A stretch of DNA of 64,000 bases from Begonia masoniana (taxonomy: Eukaryota > Streptophyta > Magnoliopsida > Cucurbitales > Begoniaceae): the NCBI GenBank assembly GCA_022432975.1, contig CM039502.1, positions 27,202,996 through 27,266,995 of the forward strand, read 5' to 3'. Below the pieces are notes generated by a model, which saw only the letters and a list, made by a program, of their open reading frames with translations, did not search any database and was not told the DNA's origin. How positions within the stretch are numbered: the stretch's first letter is position 1; every line of letters begins with the position of its first letter. Shown here piece by piece: positions 1 through 11,155 of this stretch. The position numbers and the translations under genes were made by a program.

Positions 1-224
1 GAGCGACCATATGCAGTCATCAGCTCTATAACTAATTCGGGTAGGAAAGAAATGCCCCCAGATTATACGACGTTATTCTGCTCGGGTTTGCATGGGTTTG
101 CATGCATCGGCTAACAGAGTGTATCTCTTCCGATTTGTCACTTGTACTCTGCATGACTCAATTATCGTTGCCCAATAGAAGACATCTTCCGGTGGGCACG
201 TGCATCTCTCGTGACTCATTAAAC

Positions 225-600
225 ATCATTCGGTCACTAACGACAACAACATCTACATCATCCGGTAATTGAAATACACTACATCGCCCGATCACTAGAC
301 GACAAAACAACACTTATATCATCCGGTATTCGAAATACACAACATCTATCGGTCACTAGAAGACAAAACGATTCATACATTGCCCGGCATTAGAATACAC
401 TACATCGCCCGATCACTAGACGACAAAACAACACTTACATCATCCAGTATTCGAAATACACAACATCTACCGGTCACTAGACAACAAAACGATTCATACA
501 TCGCCCGACATTAGAAATACACTACATCGCCCGATCACTAGACGACAAAACAACACTTACATCATCCGGTATTTGAAATACACAACATCTACCGATAGAC
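225..600. repeat. 121-122 bp tandem repeat in LTR, about 3 copies
   Basis: The block beginning catcgcccgatcactag recurs at 282, 403 and 525, a period of 121-122 bp. Each unit holds ccgatcactagacgacaaaac, the reverse complement of the TTTTGTCGTTTAGTGATCGG motif found in the other LTRs of this window. Confidence 0.8.
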
Positions 601-2261
601 ATGTGCAATCCACGTGTTCTTTTAAGACATCTTCCGATAGAAAACATCTATCGGTGGATGCAAGCTCATACATCTTTCGATAGAGAACATCTATCAGTGG
701 ATGCAATTTCCTAACATTTTCAGATAGAGTATAGCTATCGGTGGACATAAATATACACAGACGTCTAACTTCATTGACTCATCACTCTTATAAATGAAAA
801 TCAGAGGCTCATCCAGAATTCTTATAGCGGAAGACTTAGTTAAAATAACTCGTTCTATATCCTTATAATCATTCTCAGACTCAGTAATTAAACTAGACAA
901 TTTCAAAAGCTCGATGTTCTAAAATAATCTCATCCTACTTAGACTTCCATATTCATAATTGTCACTAAAATCATAAAAGCATTAACCAGGGGGTCTTGTT
1001 TGCCATCCAGCCACAGAATTGCTCCCTGAACACCTTCCAGCAACCAAACTTAGACATCTTCATTAACTTTGGAATCATCACCTAGTATTTCGTCATCTAC
1101 ATCATAAGGTTTAAACTATAAGTCTAATGTTTAGTAAAGAATGCAATACTAACATGTATACGTGAATGCATAGTTACAAGAAAATCATGATCATGTTCGT
1201 TTCATGCTCTTTTCTTGTTCTTATTCGTGTTCTTGTTCATCACTTTCATCATATGGATTAAGGGAGGATTTGTGCCGTAAAGGGGGGATGACAGTGCAAG
1301 TGTACATAGTCCATTTCGGGCCGTATTCATGGTCCTTCTCTTTGGACAGTGACATACGCCAAACCGCCCCCAACCCTCACTTAATCCGATTGCATAAGTT
1401 TCATATTCATTCTCATATCTTGTTCATGGGGAAAAACATGTTCATAAATAATTTTCATATGCTTGAGAAGTAAATCATGATGCATGACATGAATGTTCTT
1501 AAATCATCAGACTATGGAAAATATCATACTAGACAGTTAACTTCATAGACTCAATCAGAACATCACATAACATAGTTCTCAAACATCCGTAAATCATCCA
1601 AGTACAAACCATCTTACTAATTTAAAACAACATCAAACACATAACTAATTTAGTACCCTTAATATGTAAGGCCCTAATGGCCGGAAATCTTAATACATTC
1701 ACTTACCTAGCTTCCTTAGCAAATTCGTGCACTACACCTCAAACTTCTTCACCTGATATCATTTCACATTTCAGAGTTAATATAAATCCTAAATATTCTG
1801 AAATCAAAGCTAGAAAACCTTAACTAAATATTATCCTAGAACTTATCGTACATATATTTCCATGTTCCTTCAGCCGAGCACCTTGTGTGCGTAGATCAAA
1901 TTTCCTGAACTTAGAAATACCAGATTCAACCTAGTAACTAATCGTATTCAGCTATCTAAATATCCAGAGTCGAATCGGAAATGCCATTACCAAACTCAGA
2001 TTAACAAATAATACTATATTATTCTGCCGTTGAAGAACCTGGACTACAAGCTTTGCTGAAAAACAGAACTCTAAACAAAGAACCAACACCTACATTGTCA
2101 ATGTCTTACCTGAAGCGTGATTTGACAGAGTGGAGACTGAAAAAACCGATCGCCGATGAGGGAGTCGCCGGCAGAGAAATGGAGAGCTCGGGAGGTTGAG
2201 GAATCACAGAGGAAATGTCAGCTACATTGGGGTTTAAGTGAGGTTTAAGGTTTCAATTTTC

Positions 2262-2269
2262 TTTTTATA
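2262..2269 (-). promoter_or_regulatory. TATA-like box of minus-strand LTR
   Basis: On the minus strand this reads TATAAAAA, about 152 nt from the LTR start. That is the same place as TATAAATA in the element B LTR (45081-45088). Confidence 0.5.
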
Positions 2270-2789
2270 CTAAATAAAATCCCTCTTAATTACGGTTCTG
2301 CCACCACACAAATAGAAACCAAAATAAGCTTAGGCATTAAAATTTAAATTAAAGATCAACAATAAAGGTGACAGTTAATTTCGTTAAAAGAATCACCTGG
2401 CCGAAATTGTCGGGTGTTACAGAAGGGATTAGAGAGGAAATGTAATGTGTTTAACTTAAAGTTTAATTTAAGAGAAAGGAAAAAGGAGTGAATGATGCTT
2501 AAATGAATATCATCCACGTTGGAAATGAAAGAGGAAATAAGAAGTGAAGAAGAGGGAAATTTAAGGGTTGGAAAAGTCAAAAAGGAGAAGTCAAAAAGTA
2601 AATGGAAGACAAGTGAAATTGGAAGTGGAATGATAATGAAAATATTTAAGTGAATGTTGAAAAGTCAAAAAGTGATATGTTAAAAATTCAAAGGAAATTA
2701 ATTATTGGTTATTATACAATTTATGTTAATGAAAAGTGAATGAAAAGAGGGCATCCACGTTGCTTTAATGAAGGAAAATGGAGTGGTGG

Positions 2790-3559
2790 TGTAACGCCCC
2801 CGAACCCACCCAGGCTCGGTGCGTCACTTTGCTAAGCTATCTTGCGTTTAAAACGACGTTTAAAAATTTTTTTCGATAAATTAACAACTCGTTTTCGGGT
2901 TTGTCGAAGTTGTTTTGTTAGAATTGATGGGTGTATATAGGAGTGTTTGATTCTAGTGAGACTTGGGGTTGAATTGTGGTTTTAAATGTGTTTGTTTTTC
3001 AGGTTTTTGGATTATAAACTTTTAGCCATTATATTGTCGGTTTTTGTTAAAAAGTCAATAACGTCGGGTTCGTTTTTCTATACGTTTTCAATAACAATTT
3101 TAAGTCATTTTTTTTTCGAGATTTTTATGAGACATGAAGTTTTGGGTGTTGGGAGTGTATGGTAAAAATTTCGAGATTTTTGAAGAAGTTTGGCTCGGGA
3201 AAAAATTTGATGAAAAGAGAGAAGGGTCGAAATGGGGCGCTGGGTGCGCGCGGGGCGCGCGCATGAACAGTAACCCGAGACTTTTAATTTTTTTTTTAAA
3301 TTTTCCAACGTGAATTCCTTGTCTTCCAACAAGTTTTAATCACTTTTTCTTTTTATTTTGTTTAATCCATTTACAAGCATTTTGATTGGTTTATGACTTT
3401 GACTTTTCAACTCTAGAATTTTTTTCAACCATTCACTTTTATTTTAACTTGTCAACATTCATTTCTTCTCCTTGCATTATTTCTAATTTCCTTCTCCCGT
3501 AACAATAACTATCCTAATCCAGGGCATACATGCGTTACAGGAAATTTCTGGGTGTTACA
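2790..3559 (-). mobile_element. Short X-family solo LTR with inverted middle, TSD GGTGG
   Basis: It starts TGTAACGCCCCCGAACC and ends TTTCTGGGTGTTACA, so by its ends it is a minus-strand family-X LTR. Perfect 5-bp TSDs GGTGG flank it (2785-2789 and 3560-3564). It is only 770 bp, against over 2 kb for the family. The outer parts (2790 to about 2920, about 3310-3559) match X LTRs on the minus strand. The centre (about 2930-3300) matches 4950-5300 and 63770-64000 on the plus strand. That points to a large deletion with an inversion inside the LTR. Confidence 0.7.
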
Positions 3560-4312
3560 GGTGGAATTTATAAAATAAAAGAATGTTGTGGAGCAAAATT
3601 AAAAGTAAAAAATTTATTTTGGTTAAAAAGTAAAATTTCCTTCATCTTTCTCATTGTTCTCTCAGTTCTTCAAGCTTCCATAGCCGATCCCTCTCTTCAA
3701 ATTTTTTCAATCTTTGCATGGTAAAAATTTAATGGGTTTTAGGTTATATATATTTAGGTGTTGGTTTTTGGTATTTTTAAGGTGATTTTGTGGGTTTTGG
3801 TTAGGGTTTGTAAACCCTAGTTTGAGAGCTCCGAAATTTTGGTACTTTGTCTTATTCTCTTCCTATTTTTGATTGTTTAATCCTTAAATTGAGTTAGTTA
3901 GGTTGTTTGTAGGTTTAGATTTGAGTTTGGAAGTGAATTATACAAAAACCGAATTTTTGAATAAGAGAACCGATTCTATTTTTGGCATTTCTGTTCCGCC
4001 AAGTTATTTGGTTGGTTAATTTGAGTGTTTCAATGAGTAGTAGACGTGTAAAGGTTTACAGATTGGGGTGGCACGTCGAAATTCGTTGAAAAATGAGTAA
4101 GTTATGGCCGTTTGAAGTTGGACGCTGAAAGTTATGGGTAAAATCGGGTTTTAGAGCTTAGAGGGTAAATCGTCTTAAGTGTTGTTTAGTTTTAGGTTAG
4201 AAAATCCTTTAGAATTTATTAGTGGCTTTCTAAGCTATTTTCTTATGTTTGTTAGGTTATCGCACGAGTGAGTTAATGGGACAAAGTGACCAAGCAGGTG
4301 CCGAGCAGTTAG

Positions 4313-4772
4313 GTAAGTAGAGGAATCTTTTCGTTGCATTCAGGCCTATACCATAGAACGGTATGGTTTATTTGTTTGTGTTTTGTTTCGTGCTGCATTG
4401 TGTTGTTTGGTTTTGTGTGTGTTGCATATCTTTGATACATGCATTGTGAGTTACAGTACGCTATGCTAGATACGAGGGGTTGCATTGTTTGACATTGTGA
4501 ATGTGAATGGTAATTAGATAAAAGAATGGCAAAAATCTTAAGCAATGGTTGATGCGGGCAAATCTTAAGGCATCGGTTTATGCGGACAAATCTTAAGGCA
4601 TCGGTTGATGCGGGCAAATCTTAAGACATCACGACCGATGCAGACAAATCTTATTAGCACAATTGAGCGTTAGAAACTGCATGTGATAGGATTGGTTGCA
4701 TCGTGTGTTGTTTGCATTCATTATTCTCTACTTGCTAAGCATTAGGCTTACTTTTTGTGTTATGTGGTGTAG
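4313..4772 (+). other. Predicted LTR leader intron with stem arms (X1)
   Basis: Donor AG|GTAAGT at 4313 and acceptor GGTGTAG|G ending at 4772 give a 460-nt GT-AG intron. The 5' arm CCTATACCATAGAAC (4345-4359) faces the 3' arm GTTATGTGGTGTAGG (4759-4773). They pair with 12 Watson-Crick pairs, 2 G-U pairs and 1 mismatch. This is inferred from sequence; no transcript evidence is available here. Confidence 0.5.
4534..4653 (+). repeat. 28-bp tandem repeat in X1 intron, about 4 copies
   Basis: aatctta recurs at 4534, 4561, 4589, 4617 and 4647 (periods 27-30). Units contain catcggttgatgcgg, with the CATC-GGNN-GATG form seen in other LTR arrays of the window. Confidence 0.75.
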
Positions 4773-5508
4773 GTGATGACGTCTATACAAGTGTAGCTGA
4801 TGGGGAAGATCAGACCTAGGAGCAGTCAGAGATCCACGAGGCACGTCGGTGCTGGCAGTTGTCAGGTGCCTCGACCTGGGTCTTCGGGATGTGTGGTTTA
4901 GGGATTTTTGGTATTTTGCACTATGATTAACTTTCTAATTATTTTGGGACGATTGTAGATAGTAGTGTTTTGCATATAAATGTTTGGGATTTGAAACTGT
5001 TTGATTTCAGGTTTTGGTTTAAAGAATTTCAGTCGTTATGCCGTTCGTTTTGGTTTTAAAACAAATAACGTTGGGTTCACTTTTCTTTATGTTTTAGTTA
5101 ACCGTTTTAAGCTGGTTTTCCGAGATTTTTATGGGGCACGGAGTCGGGGATGTTGGAAATGTGTAGGTAAATTTTCAGGTGATTTGGAGGTGTTTGGCTT
5201 GAAGAAAAATGAAGAAAAGTGGGAAAAGGCCAAAAATAGGCGCGCAGGTGCCGAACGTTCGCCACCCGCGATGCGCACGCGGCGCCCAGCACACCATATT
5301 TTGATTTTTTTTATTTTTCCTATTTCAAAAATGTTTTGACCCGACCTTTTTCGACGTATTTTACGCACGTTTTCAACATTTTTTTAGGGTTCGAAAAACC
5401 CAAAAACTGAGTCAAAATTTTATCAGAAATTATTTTAAATGTCGTTTTAAACACGGTTTGGGTTAGCAAAGTAGCGAACCGAGCCAGGACTGGTTCGGGG
5501 GCGTTACA

Positions 5509-5854
5509 AAAGGACAGTGCAAATCACCAAAAAGTTTCCAGATGAGTAAGTATTAAAGATAAGTAACTCAATTCCTTGGTATGCTGATTTTCATTAACTA
5601 TATTGTGTGTGGATTGTTTCTTCTAGATATGCAATACCATGAGAAGAAAATGTTTTTCAAAGAAGTGAAGCATTACTACTGGGATTAGTCGTATTTGTTT
5701 AAACAACGAACTGACAAACTGCTTCGAAGACGTGTGCGTGAAGGTGAAACCCAAGCAGTGTTATAGCATTGCCATGCAGTACCATGCAGAGGACAGTATG
5801 GAGGAACAAGAACAGTCGCTAAAGTCCTGCAATCAGGTATGTTTGGGCCCACTT
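5509..5854 (+). pseudogene. Athila-type pol fragment, RNase H end to integrase start
   Basis: Conceptual translation with several stops and frame changes gives Athila-like peptides, for example PWYADF near 5580 and VKHYYWD followed by SYLFKQ near 5670-5710. These precede the integrase zinc-binding region in Athila pol. The fragment ends at VLQSG...GPT just before the solo LTR at 5855 and resumes after it as [19 protein letters not shown]. The solo LTR therefore split this gene, and the gene frame joins across the CACTT duplication. To the left it is cut by LTR X1. The gene is dead: there is an in-frame TAG after WD, and frame is lost repeatedly. The Athila assignment rests on family resemblance from memory and was not searched. 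Confidence 0.7.
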
Positions 5855-6000
5855 TGTAGCACCCGGTTCCATTGAACTAAAAATTTAATTTATTATTTAT
5901 GATGTACTTTTATAGAAGGGTTGGGGGAGTTATTGATTAGGTTAATAAATGTTCAGGCGAGGGCATGATGGTAATTAGAATTTTTACATAGTGGATAACG

Positions 6001-6009
6001 TATTTAAGG
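6001..6009 (+). promoter_or_regulatory. TATA-like box TATTTAAGG
   Basis: It lies in the conserved block GTGGATAACGTATTTAAGG, about 145 nt inside the LTR. The same block occurs in all A-type LTRs (17905, 20059, 30117, 54774) and is altered to CATTTAAGG at 11156. It is probably the core promoter. Confidence 0.55.
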
Positions 6010-6358
6010 AAGAGTCCAGTGTGAGTAGCCGCCACTGTTTCATTTCTTTTTACCTCTCAGCTCGACGGATTCCCCCTAGGCGATTCCCCTCCAACCAAGG
6101 TGAGTTTTGATTCGATTACTTGCTGTTTTTAGTGTTTAGATAACTGGTGGATGGCTATGTGTGCATTTTGGAAGTACAGAGAGTGAGGGATGAGATTTGG
6201 GGTTTAGCGATGAATAGGGAATGGCGAGGAACAGAACCCTTAGAACTAGCCCTTTAGATTTCCCAATGTTTAGAATGAAGTTTAGTAATGCTGTGCTTAT
6301 GTTTTAGGTGAGCCAGCTCTTGGAATATCCTACCACCAGGAACTTTCGGTGAAGCCAG

Positions 6359-6843
6359 GTAAGTGAAGTATTGTGTGTACCCTCGGGCCTACATCACAAA
6401 ACAGTAGGTTTTTGTATGTTTGAGTATTTTCTGTATGTTATGCATCATGTTTTTGAAAGAATACGAAAATGAACTTTCATGCATCATTATGGAAAGGCAA
6501 GTACAGATTTAAACGCATTGGCGGTTAAGGGAACTAATCCACCCCTTAACTGATGAAGAGGATTTATGACATTGGGAGAACTGATCCCACTCCCAAGGGA
6601 ACTGAGGGATCAGAATAGCTATTAAGGGACTTCATCCACCCCTTAACTGATGAAGAGGATGTATGACATTGGGAGAATTGATCCCACTCCCAAGGGAATC
6701 AAGGGATCTGATCAGTAAACAAACGATGTGCAACTGAGATGAGAAAGTAAAAACTGCATATTCAGGATTTAAGTTTCAGCATATCATTTCATTATTGCTT
6801 TACTTACTTAGCATTAGGCTAATAGATGAGTTTTGTGATGTAG
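6359..6843 (+). other. Predicted LTR leader intron with 15-bp stem
   Basis: Donor CCAG|GTAAGTG at 6359; acceptor GATGTAG|G ends at 6843; 485 nt. Arms CCTACATCACAAAAC (6388-6402) and GTTTTGTGATGTAGG (6830-6844) are exact reverse complements. The 3' arm contains the acceptor AG. Confidence 0.55.
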
Positions 6844-7229
6844 GTGTTGAGGATACTGCAGGTGAATTCCCTGAGTTTATTGACGAATAGATGGGGTTGG
6901 AGGAGCACTTCTCTGTCTCGAACTGGTATACTGATGAGGCGGATTAACTGATGTCTGTTGGTGTGAAAGTTTAGTTGACAGTGTTCCAATTTAAGTATAT
7001 TGAGTTTTCATGACTGTAGTGATTTCAACGTTTTGAATACAATATCCAGATTTTCCTGTTAAAAGTATTTCTGTTGGGATTTAATGTTGGCACTCACTAA
7101 ATTTTAGTATTGTAATGGTTTGAAATGTTTTTGAATGGTTTCAGTGAAGTGAGTAAATTCCTTTCTGTGGTTAGAGTCGTGTTTGTATACCAAGGAGTAG
7201 ATGAGATGTGGTTCTGTTCTCTATCCTTA

Positions 7230-7760
7230 GATGAAGTCTATCGGCAGAGGTTGAGTTGTTGTTCTGTTGTCTATCGGAAGATGTCTTCAGTGGAAGCCAT
7301 CGGACGATATAGAACGAAATATGTCGTTTAGTGATCGGTATATGTAGCTTGTTTTATCGGAAGATGTTGTTTTGTTCACTATCGGTAGATGTCGGGTTAT
7401 AGTTATGTGCCTATCGGAAGATATAAGTAGAGAGTTTGTCGTTTAGTGATCGGCGTATGCAGTCTACTCAATCGGAAGGTGTAGGTTTAAGTCTATCGGA
7501 TGATGTCTCAGTAAACTCATCGGCAGATGCGTGCTGACGTCGTCGGTAGGTGTAGGAGGACTCTTGTCGTTTAGTCACCGGTGGATGTAGAACAGAGTCG
7601 ATCGGATGAAGGAAATCATCTGGCTGACGTCATCAGAAGATGTAGAGTGTATTTTGTCGTTTAGTCACCGGTAGATACAGTCTACCAAGAGATGTCCTTG
7701 TTTTTCATTTGGCTGACGTCATCGGCAGAAGCCTTCTGCTGACGTCATCGGCAGAAGCCT
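7230..7760 (+). repeat. LTR motif array: CATCGGNAGATG and GTCGTTTAGTGATCGG
   Basis: At least a dozen close variants of atcggaagatgt or atcggcagatg are interspersed with tgtcgtttagtgatcgg (for example 7323-7338 and near 7438, 7567, 7656). Three TGACGTCA octamers occur (7625-7632, 7714-7721, 7740-7747). Equivalent arrays occur at 21290-21725, 31345-31785, 42890-43570 and 56035-56420. Confidence 0.75.
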
Positions 7761-8048
7761 TCTATTTTCTGTTTCTGCTTCTTTCGTTGACTTTATTAAT
7801 CAGCAGATCCGTTTGACCTCTGTGGTACCTCAAGTATTTCAATTTAAACTTCTATTTCCTATTGGCCGATTACTTCTTAATATTTCCAACGATTACGTTA
7901 ACATTGTTTTTATGGCTTCGTCTAATTCTATTTTTGCTTAAATGATTTCCGCTGCAAGTTTTAAAAAAAAAATACGGTTGAGATTTTTAGCCATGTACGG
8001 GCATTGTGTGACGAACCGAGTTTAGATAACCCGGGGCGTTACACACTT

Positions 8049-8990
8049 TGTTTAAGAATGCTAATTTATTCGTGAGATCATGTGATAGGTGCCAAAGAGT
8101 GGGCAACATTACCAGAAAACATGAACTTCCACTATCAAATATTCTGGAAGTGGAAATATTTGATGTTTGGGGAATTTATTTCATAGGGCCTTTTCCAATA
8201 TCCTTCGGCAACCAATACATTTTGGTAGCAGTTGACTATGTGTCAAAATGGGTGGAGGCTACAGCACTACCTAACAATGAAGGAAAATCATATACGAAAT
8301 TTTTACAACTCAATATTTTTACAAGATTTGGCACACCCAGAGCTATAATAAGGGATGGAGGGCTCATTTATGCAATAAAACTGTTCAAGAGCCTTCTAAG
8401 TAAGTATGGAGTGCGGCAAAAAATATCAACAGTGTATCATCCTCAAAGTAACGGTCAATTTGAAGTAACTAACAGAGAGATAAAGAAATTTTAGAGAAAA
8501 TTGGACAACCTAATAGAAAAGATTGGTCACTTAAATTTGATGACGCATTATGGGCTTACAGAACCATGTTTAAAACACCCTTGGGAGAATCTCCATATCA
8601 AGTAGTTTTTGGGAAGGCTTGTCACTTAATCGTGGAGTTGGAACACAAAGCATATTGGCCAATGAAGAATTTAAACTTGGATCTACAGTTACAAGACAAG
8701 AAAATATTCTTATAGCTGCACGAGCTGGAAGAATTCTGAATGAGAGCATATGAGAACTTTAAAATCTACAAAGAAGAGTAAAAAGATGGCATGATAAAAA
8801 ACTTGAACTCTGCACGTTCGAAAACTGGAGTACAATTCAAGGTAAATGGACAAAGAGTGAAGTTGTATTTTGTGGAGAAACCGAACGATGAATCAACCAC
8901 GTTCATAAAGTTGGACGAAGAGGAATGATGCATTGAAGAAGTCTGGCTGATGACTATAAACAAAGCGCTTGATCGGGAGGCAACTTGACA
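8049..8990 (+). pseudogene. Athila-type integrase, C-terminal part
   Basis: An open stretch to 8494 encodes [10 protein letters not shown] (second half of the HHCC zinc-binding domain), [13 protein letters not shown] (the position of the first catalytic Asp, here Tyr in place of Asp after GI), [22 protein letters not shown] and [11 protein letters not shown]. In the last motif the catalytic Glu is retained. Beyond a TAG near 8494 the frame continues with breaks: ALWAYRT near 8548, then GKACHL and [14 protein letters not shown] near 8620-8680, and a final KVNGQRVK near 8840. This is the usual order of Athila integrase and tail. The missing first Asp, stops and frameshifts show a dead copy. The solo LTR at 5855-8043 separates it from its N-terminal part. 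Confidence 0.8.
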
Positions 8991-10345
8991 GGTACATTTT
9001 CATTTATGCAATTTTTAGATTTTGAATAATTCATGCAGAAGCTGCAACATTAGAAGAAGATACAAGTTTCAAGGAGGAGCTGATGGCAAGCTTGAAGAGT
9101 CTTGAAAGCGGACTAAAAAAATTCAATCAAAAATGTTGAGCATAATGGAACAAAGGATGAGTCAGCAAGAGGTGCAACAAGTTTTCCCTAGATGAAAAGC
9201 TTGATGGATTGAAGAAGAAGAATAGAATATTATGGAGCTACACAAAACTCTAGGAAAAAGTGTAGAAGCAAGCTTTGCCAAACCAACCCCTAAGAAGATG
9301 GCTTTATTTCCTCAGTTTCCTCATTAGTTAGCAACCAACTCGAAATCAGAAAAGAAGGATGAGGAGTGAGTGCCAGGGAAGTATCTCTCCCCTCTAAGTC
9401 TTCATGTTTTCAATACCTTTTTTAATGCAGTGGGTGTTGCTCTACATGTAGGTGTTGCTCTACATTTACAAAAAAAAAAAAAAAAAAAAAGACTCCTTAT
9501 TTTTAACAATAATATTAATGCACTGCTCAAAAGTGGTTTGGATATTAACATTAGCTAGATTATCAAAAGTAGCTTACGATCAATCCTTACAATTCTCCCT
9601 ACACATTATGAAATTCTCTTTAGCACTAGGGGTACCAACTTACTAGAATTCGTTAGTCTATGTCTAGATGTAGAAAAGTCGAGTTCAACCAAGAGAAATT
9701 AAAAGAAGGGATCCCGAGAAAAGAACCAAGTTTGGGGGTGTATAGTTAAAAAAAAAAGAGAAATAAATTATTACAATTTCCTAACCCACTTTCAATTTCG
9801 AGTGAGCCTTTTGGATACTCGATGAGGGAGATTTTAATTAGAGAGACTTAGAGAGGAACTCCATCGTATTGACATTGACTATACTCCTCTATAATGCATT
9901 ATATGAGTATTAATTTTTTAGGTGACTTTATCGAGTAATCGGAAGACTTCATTACAAGTGTTGTCAATCACATAAAAGGGTAATGTGATCTATGAAAATA
10001 AGTTAATAGCACGATAAAGGAAACGACACCTACTTGGTAAACATAAAAACATCCTTAAACTCCATTTCTCTTAAATTGACATTGACAATTCAACTATCTT
10101 TGACATAGATTAATGAATTTTGGTTGGTGATTGTTAAACTTGGAATTAAAGAGATAATTCATGCACACGCGCATTGTTGGAGAAGTATGTTATTGATCAT
10201 ATGCTACGGTTTGTTGACTCGTTAATTGTCAAATATTTATATGACTTTTGAGTAACTGTGTTTATAGAAATTTCACTAGAAATCAGAATTGTCATTACCC
10301 ATTTTATGTGAATAATTGGCATTACTCGAGGTCGAGCAAGAGATT
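8991..10345 (+). mobile_element. Athila 3' noncoding region
   Basis: About 1.35 kb between the end of pol and the 3' LTR. I find no credible coding sequence. It has A-rich runs (about 9470-9490) and a PPT-like aagtttgggggtgt near 9728-9742, a second copy of the motif that precedes the LTR at 10346. A long untranslated region here fits Athila elements, which may carry an env-like frame at this place; none is recognisable. Confidence 0.55.
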
Positions 10346-10358
10346 AAGTTTGGGGGTA
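10346..10358 (+). promoter_or_regulatory. Athila polypurine tract
   Basis: aagtttgggggta lies 2 bp before the LTR start TGTTGACTCC. This is the typical plus-strand primer position. Confidence 0.65.
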
Positions 10359-11155
10359 TTTGTTGACTCCTAAAAAAAGTCATCTTTATGTGTGTAAGAT
10401 GTATTAAATTTTTTTGGTTCTTAACTAATATCCATGCAAATTCGTGCAAATACTGCAACATTTACTGCAGCGACGTAACAATAGCTTTTAGGTTTTTATT
10501 AATTTCAAGATATTTTTTTAAATTTATTAATGAAATATTGCATAATTGCGCAATATTTATTTTTAGGAACATATTGGGAAGAAAAAGCACAACTAAGAGA
10601 AAATTTAAAGCAAATTATTCAAAAAGAAGAAAATCATGGATAAAGAGAAAAAAGAGAATCTAGAAGAGAGAATTAAAGAAATTAGAAAAAAGGAAATTAA
10701 AGAGAAGAGGAGGGAAGGACGAAGAGGAGACACCAATAGATAGGAAGAGGGATGAAGAGGAGACACCAAGAGATAGGAAGAGGGGACACAAAGAGGAGAC
10801 ACGAAGAGTGACCATCAGGTGAGGAGCAGCGAATTCTTCTTCATTCTCTATTTTTATCATTTTGATTCTTATGATTTTTCTGCGTTTTAAAATGATGAAC
10901 ATGAACTAATTCTCTTTTAGTTGGTTGAGAGAGAGTATTCGTATGTATTTTACTATGAATGTTTAGCCTTGTTCTATATTTTTCCTTTGAATAAATTTCT
11001 ATGTTTGTAACACCTGGTTTCAATATAAATCAAAATAAGTTATTAAACGGAGGTATATAATCTTAAGGTTTAAAAATTGAGTGAAATGTTGATTAGGTTA
11101 TTAAGTGACTAGGCAGGGGCAAGATGGTAATTGCGAATTTATATTGTGGATAACG

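Larger units (their letters stand above)
1..2421 (-). mobile_element. Partial LTR of family-B-like Ty3/gypsy element
   Basis: The sequence ends at 2421 in CGGGTGTTACA, the mirror of a TGTAACACCCG LTR start, so the LTR is read on the minus strand and runs off the left edge. It is colinear with the element B LTR at 42745-45248: same donor-like site near 1700-1710, same block of gggaggatttgtgcc sequence near 1260, and same leader end. A TATA-like box lies about 150 nt inside the LTR. The following 5 bp (2422-2426, GAAGG) would be the TSD; its partner lies outside the window. It is more diverged than the two B LTRs are from each other, so it is an older copy. The splice-stem arms (1657-1671 and 1096-1109) are partly decayed here. 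Confidence 0.8.
2422..5508 (+). mobile_element. LTR X1, family X, plus strand, interrupted
   Basis: A plus-strand LTR ending in GTTCGGGGGCGTTACA at 5508. It is interrupted by the 770-bp X insertion (2790-3559, with a copy of the 5-bp TSD at 3560-3564). Its own start was displaced by the family-B-like insertion to the left. It is colinear with the X LTR at 61657-64000: same gtggcacgtcgaaa block, same leader introns and same ataacgttgggtt block near the end. The 5 bp after it (AAAGG, 5509-5513) is the expected TSD; the partner is outside the window. It lies inside a decayed Athila pol gene. No protein-coding sequence is seen; the short open frames within it are chance. Confidence 0.75.
5855..8043 (+). 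mobile_element. A-type solo LTR, TSD CACTT
   Basis: A 2189-bp LTR starting TGTAGCACCCGG and ending GGGGCGTTACA, flanked by perfect 5-bp duplications CACTT (5850-5854 and 8044-8048). No internal region is present, so it is a solo LTR left by LTR-LTR recombination. It contains a TATA-like box (6001-6009), two predicted leader introns around a short exon, an intron-internal hairpin repeat (about 6515-6715) and a 3' array of CATCGGNAGATG-like motifs. It is inserted in the Athila integrase reading frame. Confidence 0.93.

Noticed and set aside
5001..5368. Overlapping open frames on both strands near the end of LTR X1
   Set aside because: The sequence is colinear with other X LTR ends, and the frames are not conserved there.
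5855..8043. A complete element or gene inside the CACTT duplication
   Set aside because: No primer site, polypurine tract or coding sequence; the length equals one LTR.
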